NCBI GenBank assembly: GCA_035550375.1
Contig: DASZPH010000037.1
Coordinates: forward strand, 24,458 to 88,457
Origin: DASSFG01 sp035550375
GTDB taxonomy: Bacteria > Planctomycetota > Planctomycetia > Pirellulales > JAICIG01
DNA length: 64,000 nucleotides
Reading direction: 5' to 3'
Shown piece after piece: positions 34,258 to 44,800 of this stretch (positions are counted from its first letter, which is position 1; every line of letters starts with the position of its first letter). The position numbers were made by a program, and so were the translations under genes. The notes below the pieces were generated by a model. The model searched no databases and had not been told where the DNA came from. It worked only from the letters and a program-made list of their open reading frames with translations.

Positions 34258-37200
34258 ATGGCCATTTCCTTCGAGCAGTTCGCACAACAGCTAACGGCGT
34301 CGGGCCTGGTGTCCGATGCCGACTTGCAAAGCGTGCTTGCCGCCGTGCCGGCCGAGCGTCAGAAGGATGCCGAACGGCTTCTACGGGAAATGGTGCGGCG
34401 GAAGAAACTGACGCCGTTCCAGGCCCAGCAGATCTATCAGGGCAAGACGAAACACCTGGTGCTGGGCAACTACGTTGTGCTCGACAAGCTTGGGCAAGGC
34501 GGTATGGGCATGGTGCTGAAGGCCCAGCACCGCCGGATGAAACGGTTGGTGGCGCTCAAGATCCTCCCGTCCGCGGCGACCAAGACCGCCGACGCCGTGC
34601 GCCGATTTCAACGAGAGGTCGAAGCGGCCGCCATGCTGCATCATCCCAACATTGTGACGGCCTTCGATGCCGATGAAGCCAACGGCACGCACTTCCTGGT
34701 CATGGAATATGTCGAAGGACAGGACTTGTCGGCGTTGGTAAAGGAACAGGGGCCGCTTTCCCTCGACAAGGCGCTGGCCTGTTTGCTGCAGGCGGCGAGG
34801 GGTTTGGAGTATGCCCACGCTCGGGGCATCATTCACCGCGACGTCAAGCCGGGCAACCTGCTCCTCGATCGCGAAGGGACGGTGAAGATTCTCGACATGG
34901 GTTTGGCGCGCATCGAATCCGGCGACCAGGAGCAGGATCAACTGACCGGTACGGGTCAGATCATGGGCACGATCGACTTCATGGCCCCCGAGCAGGCCAT
35001 GGATACCAAAGGCGCCGATGCCCGCGCCGATATCTACGCGCTCGGCATCACGCTTTGGTATCTCTTGACCGGCCGGACGGCCTACCCCGGCGCGACCGTC
35101 ATGGCGAAGCTGCTGGCCCATCGCGAGCATCCCATCCCGTCCTTGTGCCAAGCTCGCCCGGGAATATCGCCGGCGCTGGAAGCGGTGTTCGCCAAGATGG
35201 TCGCCAAGACGCCCGCTGCGCGGTACCAGACGGTCGCCGAGGTGATTGCCGATCTCCAAGGCTGCCAGGAGCGTGACCTTTCGTCGCAGGCGGCAGGCGC
35301 ATCGCGCGACGAAGGCGCCCGTTCGCAGGCCTTACTCGACTCCGCTACGAAAAAGCCGGCTGAGCCGACATACGCCGTGGTGACAGAAACCGCTCCGAAA
35401 ACCGTCCCCGCGCCGCCGACGCACGACACCTTGACGTTGCAGCTCCCGCAGATCGATACCGATCCCGAGACACAGCACTCGCTGGCGGCCGAACTGGCCG
35501 TGCGAACTGCCACCTCGAGCCCGCCGCGTCGGCCATGGCGGCCTGGACGGAACACGTGGCTCGCCAGCGCTGGCGGCGCTCTGCTGCTGGCGACCGTCAC
35601 CATTTTCCTGCAAACGAAAGACGGCGCCATCCGAGTCGAGATCAACGATCCGCAGATCGAGGTGGCGGTCAAAGGAACAGAGATCATCCTTAAGCAGGCC
35701 GATAACGGTACGCAAGTCAAACTCTCGCCCGGGGAGAAGACGCTCATCGTCGAGCGCGGCGATTTCAAGTTCGAGACCGACAAGCTGGTTCTGAAGAAGG
35801 CTGAAACGATCGCCCTCTCGGTGACCTTCCTCGCCGGCAAGATCCAGGTGAAACAGGGAGAGACGCTGATCGGTGAAGGGAGGCTTCCGCCGGGCTGGCA
35901 GGGTTGGCCGTCGGATGCTCCCCCGCCGGCGATCGCGCCCTTCGATGCCGCGCAGGCCAAGGCGCATCAGCAAGCGTGGGCCGACTATCTGAAGCTGCCC
36001 GTCGAATATCAAAACTCCATCGGCATGAAGTTCGTTCTCATCCCGCCGGGGGAGTTCATGATGGGCAGCACGCCAGCGGAGATCGAAGAAGCCATGAAGG
36101 TTCTCGTTGATCCCTGGAAGGACTATCCCAAGTGCGAAGCTCCCCAGCACAAAGCAATCCTCACGCGTCCGGTCTATCTCGGAGTCTACGAAGTAACGCA
36201 GGCCGAGTACGAGCAGATCGTGAGAAAGAATCCCTCTGCTTTCGCCAAGACTGGCCGAGATGAGAAACTCGTCGAGAAGGTCAGAGGGGTAGATACGTCG
36301 CGCTACCCGGTGGAGATGGTGAGTTGGAGCGATGCCGCCGAGTTCTGCGCGAAGCTGAGCGAAAAGGAGTCCCTCAAGCCCAGCTATGTTCGCGAAGGCG
36401 AGACCGTGACCATGCTCGAAGGGAACGGCTACCGGTTGCCTACCGAGGCCGAGTGGGAGTTCGCCTGCCGTTCCGGAACGACGACTACCTTCTGGATTGG
36501 CAACAATGGCGAAGACTTGCCGCAAGTCGACTGGTTCGGCGTAAATTCGGGAGGCCGATCGCACCACGTGGGCGAGCTGACGCCCAATCCATTCGGGCTG
36601 TACGACATGCACGGCAACGTTTGGGAGTGGGTCGAGGACTGGTGGGACGCGACCTATTACGGCCAGTTCCAAGCGGAACCCGCCGTCGATCCAAGCGGTC
36701 CGGCTGTCGGCGAAAAACGCGCTTTTCGCAGCGGTGGTTGGGACGGCCCTTTCCCCTTCAACGGCCGGGCCGCGTATCGCCCCGCGGACGTTCCGACGCG
36801 CTGCCTCGCCGACATAGGGTTTCGCGTCGCGCTGCCGGCAATCAAGGGGACCGACGTCGCTCTGAAGCAGGCGGGCAACAGCCAGGATATCAGGCTCACG
36901 TCGGGCCCTGCCGCCCCACGTGACATCCAACACCCAAACGCTGCGGACAACCACGCGGTGGGCGGCCTGCAACTGCACCGTGAATTTCCAGCCCACGCCG
37001 GTGGCGTCTGGACTGTCGATCTATCGGCCGATGGGCGACTCGCGGTCTCCGCGGGTGGAGGACTGTTCACAAACGGCCAAGCTAATCTCGGCGAAGGTCG
37101 GGATTACGGCGTGCGACTCTGGAACACGGAAACCGGTGAACTATTGGCCAATCTTAGTGGCCACACAAACATTGTTCGCTTCGCGGTGTTGTCTCACGAT

Positions 37201-37899
37201 GACGCTCAGTTGCTGACGGCAAGCTGGGATAAAACAGCCCGTCTGTGGGACGTGGCCAAACGCGAATTGCTGAAAACGTTCATCGGTCACACCGAAGCGC
37301 TCACGAGCGCTGTCTTCATTCCGGGCGGCGAGCGGATCGCGACGACGGCCGTGGATGACACGCTGCGGCTTTGGGACATCAAGTCGGGCGAACAACTGCA
37401 GTCGTTTGAGCCAGGCATCGGAGATCTCCACGCCCTCGCCATTGCGCACGATGGCCAACTCGCCTACTGCGGCGGGACCGATCACTCGGTACAAATCGTT
37501 GATCTGTCGAATGGTAAGATCACCGGGCAACTGGACGGAGTACCCGGACTGATCTACGCCATCGCCGTATCCGCTAGGGGCAACCGCGTTGCGGCGGGCA
37601 ACGGCGACCCGCCAGGATATCGCGGAATGCTCTGGGAGTTGACCGACACGCGGCGCAGTCTTCCATTCAACGGGCACAGTGTCTGCTTTTCCGAAGACGG
37701 TCAACACCTGCTCGTCGGGGGCGAAAAAGGCGAGCTGGACGTGCTTAGCACGACCGACGGCAGCGTGCTGCATCGTCTGACTGCCCACGGCAACATTACG
37801 CAGGGCATCGCCATCAGCTCAGACAGTCGGCTGGTGCTATCCGGCAGTTGGGACGGAACCGTGAAGCTATGGAAGGCCGCGCTGCCGATCACCAAATGA
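34258..37899 (+). CDS. Ser/Thr protein kinase-SUMF1-WD40 three-module protein
   Basis: The 1213-residue protein has, in order: a 70-residue helical leader; a bacterial-type Ser/Thr kinase (about 72-335); one membrane helix; a 120-residue beta-rich region; a SUMF1/formylglycine-like domain; and a WD40 propeller. The kinase shows GQGGMG loop (79-84), VALKIL Lys101, HRDVKPGN (193-200), DMG in place of DFG (213-215) and APEQ. The helix lies near 430-450 (LASAGGALLLATVTIFL). The SUMF1 domain spans about 583-861: NSIGMKFVLIPPGEFMMGS, YRLPTEAEWEFACRSGT, LYDMHGNVWEWVEDW, FRVALPA. The propeller spans about 905-1213 (LLTASWDKTARLWDVAKREL and others). ATG at 34258 begins at the kinase leader; extension upstream is not protein-like. 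It links signalling to an exported domain. Confidence 0.92.
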   Translation: MAISFEQFAQQLTASGLVSDADLQSVLAAVPAERQKDAERLLREMVRRKKLTPFQAQQIYQGKTKHLVLGNYVVLDKLGQGGMGMVLKAQHRRMKRLVALKILPSAATKTADAVRRFQREVEAAAMLHHPNIVTAFDADEANGTHFLVMEYVEGQDLSALVKEQGPLSLDKALACLLQAARGLEYAHARGIIHRDVKPGNLLLDREGTVKILDMGLARIESGDQEQDQLTGTGQIMGTIDFMAPEQAMDTKGADARADIYALGITLWYLLTGRTAYPGATVMAKLLAHREHPIPSLCQARPGISPALEAVFAKMVAKTPAARYQTVAEVIADLQGCQERDLSSQAAGASRDEGARSQALLDSATKKPAEPTYAVVTETAPKTVPAPPTHDTLTLQLPQIDTDPETQHSLAAELAVRTATSSPPRRPWRPGRNTWLASAGGALLLATVTIFLQTKDGAIRVEINDPQIEVAVKGTEIILKQADNGTQVKLSPGEKTLIVERGDFKFETDKLVLKKAETIALSVTFLAGKIQVKQGETLIGEGRLPPGWQGWPSDAPPPAIAPFDAAQAKAHQQAWADYLKLPVEYQNSIGMKFVLIPPGEFMMGSTPAEIEEAMKVLVDPWKDYPKCEAPQHKAILTRPVYLGVYEVTQAEYEQIVRKNPSAFAKTGRDEKLVEKVRGVDTSRYPVEMVSWSDAAEFCAKLSEKESLKPSYVREGETVTMLEGNGYRLPTEAEWEFACRSGTTTTFWIGNNGEDLPQVDWFGVNSGGRSHHVGELTPNPFGLYDMHGNVWEWVEDWWDATYYGQFQAEPAVDPSGPAVGEKRAFRSGGWDGPFPFNGRAAYRPADVPTRCLADIGFRVALPAIKGTDVALKQAGNSQDIRLTSGPAAPRDIQHPNAADNHAVGGLQLHREFPAHAGGVWTVDLSADGRLAVSAGGGLFTNGQANLGEGRDYGVRLWNTETGELLANLSGHTNIVRFAVLSHDDAQLLTASWDKTARLWDVAKRELLKTFIGHTEALTSAVFIPGGERIATTAVDDTLRLWDIKSGEQLQSFEPGIGDLHALAIAHDGQLAYCGGTDHSVQIVDLSNGKITGQLDGVPGLIYAIAVSARGNRVAAGNGDPPGYRGMLWELTDTRRSLPFNGHSVCFSEDGQHLLVGGEKGELDVLSTTDGSVLHRLTAHGNITQGIAISSDSRLVLSGSWDGTVKLWKAALPITK

Positions 37900-38101
37900 C
37901 ACTGCCGCGGCAAGATCTCGCGCGGAGGTCGATGTCACCGACGCATGTAAACGGCCAGCTCTTCTACGAGTAGGCCGAATGTGCGGGTAAACCGAGCGCA
38001 GTAGAATAGGCGATGCATGCACGAGAATTCATGCCGATCACCCTTGAGCATGCCTCATGACGATGCCGGCTTGCACTCCGACCGAACCGCACGGGAGATC
38101 A

Positions 38102-38605
38102 ATGGACACCGCCGAGTTCCTTCAGCGTAGGGTCGATGGGGAAACCGACTTTCGTGGTATCGAGTTGGCGGAAGCCAGCCTGACGGGACTCGATCTGCGC
38201 GGCTGCCGCCTTGATGGCGCGGTTCTCGCCAGGCTCGACCTGCGTGGGGCGAATTTGACGCGGGCCAATCTGACGGGAGCCCGGTTCGTCGACGTCAACC
38301 TGAGAGGTTCTCATCTGTTCGCGGTCAACCTGACACGGGTCGTCTGTGAACGGGTCGAGCTTTCTGGGGTGAATCTTCATACCGCCAACCTGCAATCGGC
38401 CAGGCTCGTCGGCATCGACCTGCGCTGCGCCCAACTTTTGCAGGCGGACCTCAGGAATGCGGACCTCCAGCGCGCCAATCTCCGCGGCGCGAATCTCACC
38501 CTGGCCGATCTCCGCGGCGCGCGTATCGCCGGTGCCGACTTCACCGAGGTCATCTTCGACCGCACCGACCTGCGCGGGACGATTCCTCCTCATACCCCGC
38601 GTTAA
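38102..38605 (+). CDS. Pentapeptide-repeat protein
   Basis: The 167-residue protein is built almost wholly of A(D/N)LXX pentapeptides: LDLRG, ANLTR, ANLTG, ARFVD, VNLRG, ANLQS, ADLRN, ANLRG, ADLRG. These would form a right-handed quadrilateral beta helix. Two central units have V/R at the first position (RVELS, CAQLL). The start ATG at 38102 (MDTAEFLQRRVDG) is preferred over 38057, since a GGGAG lies five bases upstream. Pentapeptide proteins have diverse roles, such as gyrase protection or scaffolding; nothing here selects one. Confidence 0.85.
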   Translation: MDTAEFLQRRVDGETDFRGIELAEASLTGLDLRGCRLDGAVLARLDLRGANLTRANLTGARFVDVNLRGSHLFAVNLTRVVCERVELSGVNLHTANLQSARLVGIDLRCAQLLQADLRNADLQRANLRGANLTLADLRGARIAGADFTEVIFDRTDLRGTIPPHTPR

Positions 38606-38718
38606 TAGACGATGCGCTCGGAGCATCCAGGAACCATGGCGGCGGCACGCCGCAAGCCTGCCGATCCGGCAGAACTCTCAAGAAAGCCTGCCATGACGTC
38701 CGAGTCACTAAGCGGTCG

Positions 38719-38850
38719 CTAGGGTGAGGCCGCGCTCTTCAATCGCCGCTGCACCAGAATCCATCCGATCACGCAAGGTGAAATGATAGGCAGCACGAAC
38801 TCGCCGGCTCCCCCGTCATGGAGTGCCGGGGCAACCTTGGGCGAGGTCAC
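38719..38850 (-). CDS. Possible small membrane protein coupled to the giant surface gene
   Basis: A 43-codon frame starts at GTG 38850 whose T-G-A overlaps the stop of the 2068-residue gene (ATGTGA). It reads VTSPKVAPALHDGGAGEFVL and then PIISPCVIGWILVQRRLKSAASP. The pattern (short polar start, about 17 hydrophobic residues, a basic R-R-x-K cytoplasmic end) is that of a single-pass membrane peptide. A GGAG lies within the preceding codons. The overlap and clean hydrophobic pattern favour a real gene, but it is short and no homologue was checked. Confidence 0.4.
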   Translation of the reverse strand: MTSPKVAPALHDGGAGEFVLPIISPCVIGWILVQRRLKSAASP

Positions 38851-41800
38851 ATCTCCGTGTGCTTATTAAAATACTCGTCGCTGGCGACGAAGCCGGTGAT
38901 GACCTGCTCGTTGGTCTCGCCGCCCGCGAGTTGTGCGACCCAGTAGTTGAGCCCCTGCGCATCGGGCTGCCGGCCGAGGTAGTGCATGTAATCGTCGGTG
39001 ATGCGCTGCGATTCGCGTTCGCGTCCGGTCGCAAAGTTGTAGGCCACGGCGGTGCGGCTGAGCCCCGCGACGAGCTGGTCGACCCAATAGGTTTCGCCAG
39101 AAGCGTCGGCCGGACGACCGAGGAGATCCTGGTAGAGAGCGTCGACAAACGCCTTGTTGGTGCCGCCGGCGTGCGCGAAAAACTCGGGTGAGCTGATGAA
39201 ACCTGCTTCGAGTTGCTCGTCGGTCAGGCCGTGATTCTGCATCTGGTCGACCCAGTACGCCAGACCTGCTGCGTCGGGCACGCGGCCGAGGTAGTTGCGG
39301 TAGGCGGGCGTGACGATGATGTTGCCAAAGTATTCTGCGCTGTGGTCGAGTGAGTTGACGAAGACGAACCGGGGCTGGCCGGCCTCGAGCTGCTGCACCC
39401 AGTAAGCGAGCCCCGACGGATCGGCCGGGCGGGCCAGCACGTCTTCGTAGACCGCTTCGACATAGAGCTGGTCGGGCGACGGCGGGTCGGTTGCCTGCAC
39501 GTCCACCGTCGCCGTGCTCCCCCCTTCGTCCCGCACCGTAACCTGGATGGTGTAGTTGCCCACTTGTTGATAGTGGTGGCTGCCGGTGATCCGAAAGACG
39601 CCAGCGGATTGGGTTATCAAGCCGATCGAGGCGCTGGTGCCGTCTCCCCAATTGATCGTGGCCGCGTAATTTCCTACCGGCTCAGCGCCTCCCTGGTCGG
39701 TAAACGTCGCCAAGAGCACGTTGTTGACCGTTCCGCTCGACGGCAGATCGACGCTAGAGGGCGACAGGTTCAGCGGCGCGTCGGCCACATTCGCCGTACT
39801 GTTCGCCGCGGCTTGAGCGCCGTCAACATCGCGAATCGTCACGCTCACGGCGACGCCCTGTTGCTCCTCGGCGTAGACGTGCGAGCCGATCACCGAAAAG
39901 CCACCGCCGGTAGAAGCAATCGTTCCTTGCGAAGTGATTCCGTCTCCCCAGACGATCGTTGCCGAGTAGTCGGCAACCTTCCCTGCAGGATTCGCGTCGG
40001 CGAAAGTGGCCACGGTTCCTGAGAAGGTCGAGCCCTCCGTCGCGCTGAAAGTGACTCCCGTGGCGTTGAGCGGCGCGTCGGCCACGTTCGCCCGGCTCGT
40101 GACGCTCAGCTTATCGAGCGAGGGGTTGACGACCGTCACCGTGAAGGGCCACGACCCGGCTTCGGCAAAGACGTGGGTGCCGAGGATCACGAATCCGCCG
40201 CCGGGTGCCGAGCTGAGGGTGCCCAGCGTTGTCGTCCCGTCGCCCCAGTCGATCGTGGCGGCGTAATCGGCGGGGTTGGGGTCGGAATCGTTGCACGTGG
40301 CGACCGTTCCCCGGAATGTGGCTCCCTCGACCGCCGTAAGCGTTACTCCCGACGCGGCAAAGCGAGTGCTGGCGACGTGGGCCGATGCGGTAAGCGTCAC
40401 CCCGCTGCCGCCTTGATCGCTGACGACAATTCGCATCGCGCGGCTTGCCGCAGGGGCGGCATAGTTATGCGAGCCGCTGACGAGAAACACGCCGCCAGGC
40501 GCGGTGGCGATCGTGCCGGGCGTTGTAGCCGAGCCGTCGCCCCAGTCGATCGTGGCCGTGAAGTCGCCTTTCGTGGCGTTCGGGTTGCCGTCCGTGAACG
40601 TGCCCACGGTGCCGGTGAACAGCACGCCGGAGGTTGCGGCGATGGTCAGCGCCGGACCGCCGGAAAGCGGCGCATCGGCGACGACAGCCGTGCTGGTGGC
40701 CGTCGTTTTGCTGCCGCCCGCGTCGCGGATTGTCACCGTAGCGTTTTCTGTCGCCTCGTCGGCATAGAGGTGCGTGCCATCCACCAGGAATCCGCCGGCC
40801 ACGGCGCTGACCGTGCCGGTGGTCGTCTTGCCGTCGCCCCAGTCGATCGTGGCCGTAAAATCAGCGGGCGTGCTCAGGGGGTTGGCGTCCGTGAACGTGG
40901 CCACCGTGCCGCTGAAGGTGATTCCTTCCGTGGGCGAAAAAGTGATGCCGCCGCCGGATAGGGGAGCGTCGGCGATATTGGCTTTGGAGGTCGCGGTGAC
41001 CGCGCTGCCGCCCCGATCGTTGATCGTGATCCGGATTGGCACGTTCGACCCTTCGTCGATGTAGGTGTGCGAGCCGACGACGATGAAACCTCCCGTCGGA
41101 TTGACGCTCACGGTGCCGGTCGTGGCCGTCGTGCCGTCGCCCCAGTCCAGCGTCGCCGTGAAATCGGCCGTGGTCGCCGACGGATTACCGTCGGTGAACG
41201 TGGCGACCGTACCGGCGAATTGAGTTCCCTCCGTGGCGCTGATCGTAACCGGGGTTGCACTCAAGGGGGCGTCCGCCACCTCGGCCGTGCTCCTGGCCGT
41301 CGCCTGGCTGCCGCCCAGATCGGTCACAATCACGGTGACCGGCAGGTTATTTACTTCCTCGGCGTAGGTGTGGCCACCCGAGACGAGGAAGCTGCCGGCC
41401 GCCACCATGGTCACCGTTCCGGCCGTGGTCGAAGTGCCGTCGCCCCAGTTGATGGTGGCCGTGAAATCGGAGGCCGAGCTGAACAGGTTGGCGTCTTCGA
41501 AAGAGGCGACGCGCCCCGCAAAGGGGTTTCCCTCGACGGCTCCGATGGTCAGCGCGGTGGCGGTCAGCGCGGCATCGGCCACGTCGACGGCGGCTTTTGC
41601 CGTGGCGTCGGCCGTGCCCACTTTGTGCCGCAACACAATCTGCGGCATATACGTCCCTTCTTCGGCGTAGACGTGGCTGCCGCTTACGGTGAAACTGGGG
41701 GCCTGACCGCTGACGACGGCGCTCGTCGTCTGACCGTCGCCCCAATCGACCTCCGCCGAAAAATCGCCGGTCGGGTTGCCCGAATAACTGTCGGCAAATG

Positions 41801-44800
41801 TCGCCAGCACGCCGCTGGCGGTCTGGCCCTCGGTGGTCGCCAGCGTCGAAGAGTCGAGCGGCGTCAGCGTGTTGGCGTCGGTCACGCTGGCCGAACTGGT
41901 CGCCGTGGCCGACGCTCCCCCGATATCGTCGATCACGACGATCACCTTGTCGCTCACGTCGACGAAGGTGTGGCTGCCGCTCACCGTGTAGTTGCCGGCC
42001 GCGCCCCGGATCGTGCCGCCGGTGGTGACGCCGTCGCCCCAGTCGATTGTGGCAGAAAAGTCCGACAGGTTGCCGCCATCGGGGTTGGTGTCGATGAAAG
42101 TCGCCACGGAACCCGTGAAGAGTTGCCCCTCGGTGCCGTCGACGGCCACCCCGGCTGCCGTCAGCGGATAGTCGGCCACGAGCATGGTCGAGGTGGCAAG
42201 AGCCGTACTGCCTCCTTCGTCGTAGATCGTCACGGTGGCGTCGTACGTTCCGCCGACTTCGTAGGTGTGCGTTCCGGAAACGTCAAAACCGCCCGTTCCC
42301 GACACGGTGCCGATGCTGCTCGTGCCATCGCCCCAGTCGATCGTGGCGGTGAAATCGCCGGCCGTGCCTAGTGGGCTGGCGTCGTCAAACTTGGCCACCG
42401 TGCCGGCAAACGCCTGACCCTCGGTGAGGTTTAATGTTTTGCCCGTGGCAGAAAGCGGCGCGTCGGCCACCACCGTCGTAAACGCGGCGGTGGCCGAAAT
42501 GCGGCCGGGCGCCAGGTCGGCGATCGAAACCACGGGCGAGTACGTTCCTTCCTCGGCGTAGACGTGCTGGCCGCTGATGGCGAATTGGCCGTTCGGTCCA
42601 GAGACCGTGCCCTCGCTCGTCGTGCCGTCGCCCCAGTCGATCGTGGCCAAGAAGTCGGCCGCCGGGGCGGCGTAGGTGTCGCTGGCGGTGGCCACTTCGC
42701 CAGCGAAAATCATCCCCTCGGTCGCGGCGAACGTAGCTCCGCTCACCGACAGGGTGCCCGTGTCGGCGACGATGATCGTTTCCTGGTCCGTAGCCGTTGC
42801 CGCGCCGCCGACGTGAGCGACCAGGATGCTCAACGTATAAAACCCTTCGCCGATATAGGTATGGCTGTCGGCAACGGTAAACGCCCCGGCCGCGCCGGAA
42901 ACGGTGCCCTCGCTCGTCGTTCCGTCGCCCCAGTCGATGGTCGCCGCCAAAGCACCGGCACTCGTTGCGAGATTGCTATCGACAACCGTCGCCACCATGC
43001 CCGTGAAACGCGACCCTTGTGTCGGCTCGATGGGAACAAGGGTCGCAGCCAGCACGTCGATGTCGACGACATTCGCCGGATCCTGCACAACAACCTTGGC
43101 ACCACCGACGTCGTTGATCGTGATCGTCACGGTGCTCGCCCCGGCGTCCGCAAAGCTGTGACTGCCAGCAATGGAGAAGACCGCGCCTTGCCCGCTGACA
43201 ATCGTCCCGGCGGTCGTGGCTCCGTCACCCCAGTCGATCGTAGCCGTGAAGTCGCTCGCGGTGCCGTTCGGATTGGCATCGGAGAAAGAGGCCACCGTGC
43301 CGCTGAACGTCGCTCCCAGCGTGGCGGCGATACTCAGGTGGGTGCCGCTGAGCGGGGCGTCCGCCACCTTGGCCGTGCTGACCACGCTCGCGTTTGCGCC
43401 ATCCACGTCGTTCACTTTGACCGTGACGGAGTTGGTTCCCTCCTCCAAGTAGGTATGGGAACCGGCCACGGAGAATTTGCCGGCGCTGAAAGACACGGTA
43501 CCGGCGGTCGTGGCTCCGTCGCCCCACAGAATTGTGGCCGTGTAGGCACCGGCCGACATGTTGCCGTCGCCGTCGGTAAAGGTGGCCACCGTGCCGCTGA
43601 ACGCCGCGCCCTCGGTGGGCGTGATGGTCTGGGCCGTCATGCTCAAGCCTGGCGAGACGACGCGAGCCAGCGCGCTGGTCGTGACCATGTGGCCCGACGG
43701 ATCGGACACCTGGATCGAGATGCTCTTCAACCCGCTCGACGCGTAGGTGTGACTTCCGCTGATCGCGAAGCCGCCGGCGGCCAGGGCCGAAATTCCGCCC
43801 GACGTGATGCTGCCGTCGCCCCAGTTGATGTTGGCCGAAAAGCTGCTGGCCGGCAGGTTCTGCGCATCGGAAAAGACTGCCAGCGTTCCGTTGAAACTGA
43901 TCGTCGACGTGGCGACCAGCGCCGTCCCCTGCGCCACCAGCCCGACGCTCTGGGCGCTTTGGATCGCGCCGAACAGGCCATGTTGCCCGCCGCTGGTTCC
44001 GGCCGAGAAGAACAGCTCGTTGCCGTTGCCGGCCGTCAAGCCGTTGCCGAAGCTTAGCCCGCGCAAACCATCGATGACGAGCGGCGCTCCCGATGGCAGC
44101 GAAAGCGTGCCGGCAAAGGCGCCGGTAAGAGGATTGAACGCCTCGATCTGGCCGTTGCCATTATTGGCCACCAGCAAATCGCCCGCGAAGTCGCCAAAGG
44201 TCGACGGAGCCAAGACGGCGCCCCAAGGGGCGTTGAGCGACTGGCCGACAAAGAGCTCCTTCTGGAGCACGCCGTTGAGGTCAAACAGGTCCAGGGCACC
44301 GTTGCCCGCACCGGCGACGGCATTCAGGCCTGAAGCGTCCTGCCTGGCGTAACAGACGAGGAGCTGTCCTCCCAGGTTGACGACGTTGTAGGGAGCGAAG
44401 CCGGCCGGCAGGCCCGGATCGCTGAATGCACCCGGCGCGGCGACCGGTTGAAACGACGAATTGAAGACGTCGATGCGGTTGTTGTGGAAATCGGCCGCGT
44501 AGAGGAAGTTTTGGCCCCCGTTGTTGGCCAAGGCCAGGCCGGTGAAGATCGCGCCGATGCTGGAAGCCGCCACTTGCGCTTGGTTGGAGGGCGAAGGGGG
44601 AGGCACCCCCTGGTTCCAACCCGTGATATTGCCTCCCGCGGAGCCGAACAGGAAAGAGGCGGGCCCGCTCGACACGCCGGACTGCACCATGAAGCTGGTG
44701 GTGCCGTTCGCGGCCACGCCGGTTGGATTGCCGCCCGGAATGTTGACGGCGAGCGTGTCCGTCTGAAACGGCGAGCCGGCGACCGCACCGAAATACAGCG

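Noticed and set aside
42564..44057. Long plus-strand open frames (also 41067-42371 and others) opposite the giant gene
   Set aside because: They are antisense to the WGDG repeats and owe their length to periodic GC-rich codons. They have Arg/Gly/Ala-rich composition with no family motif.
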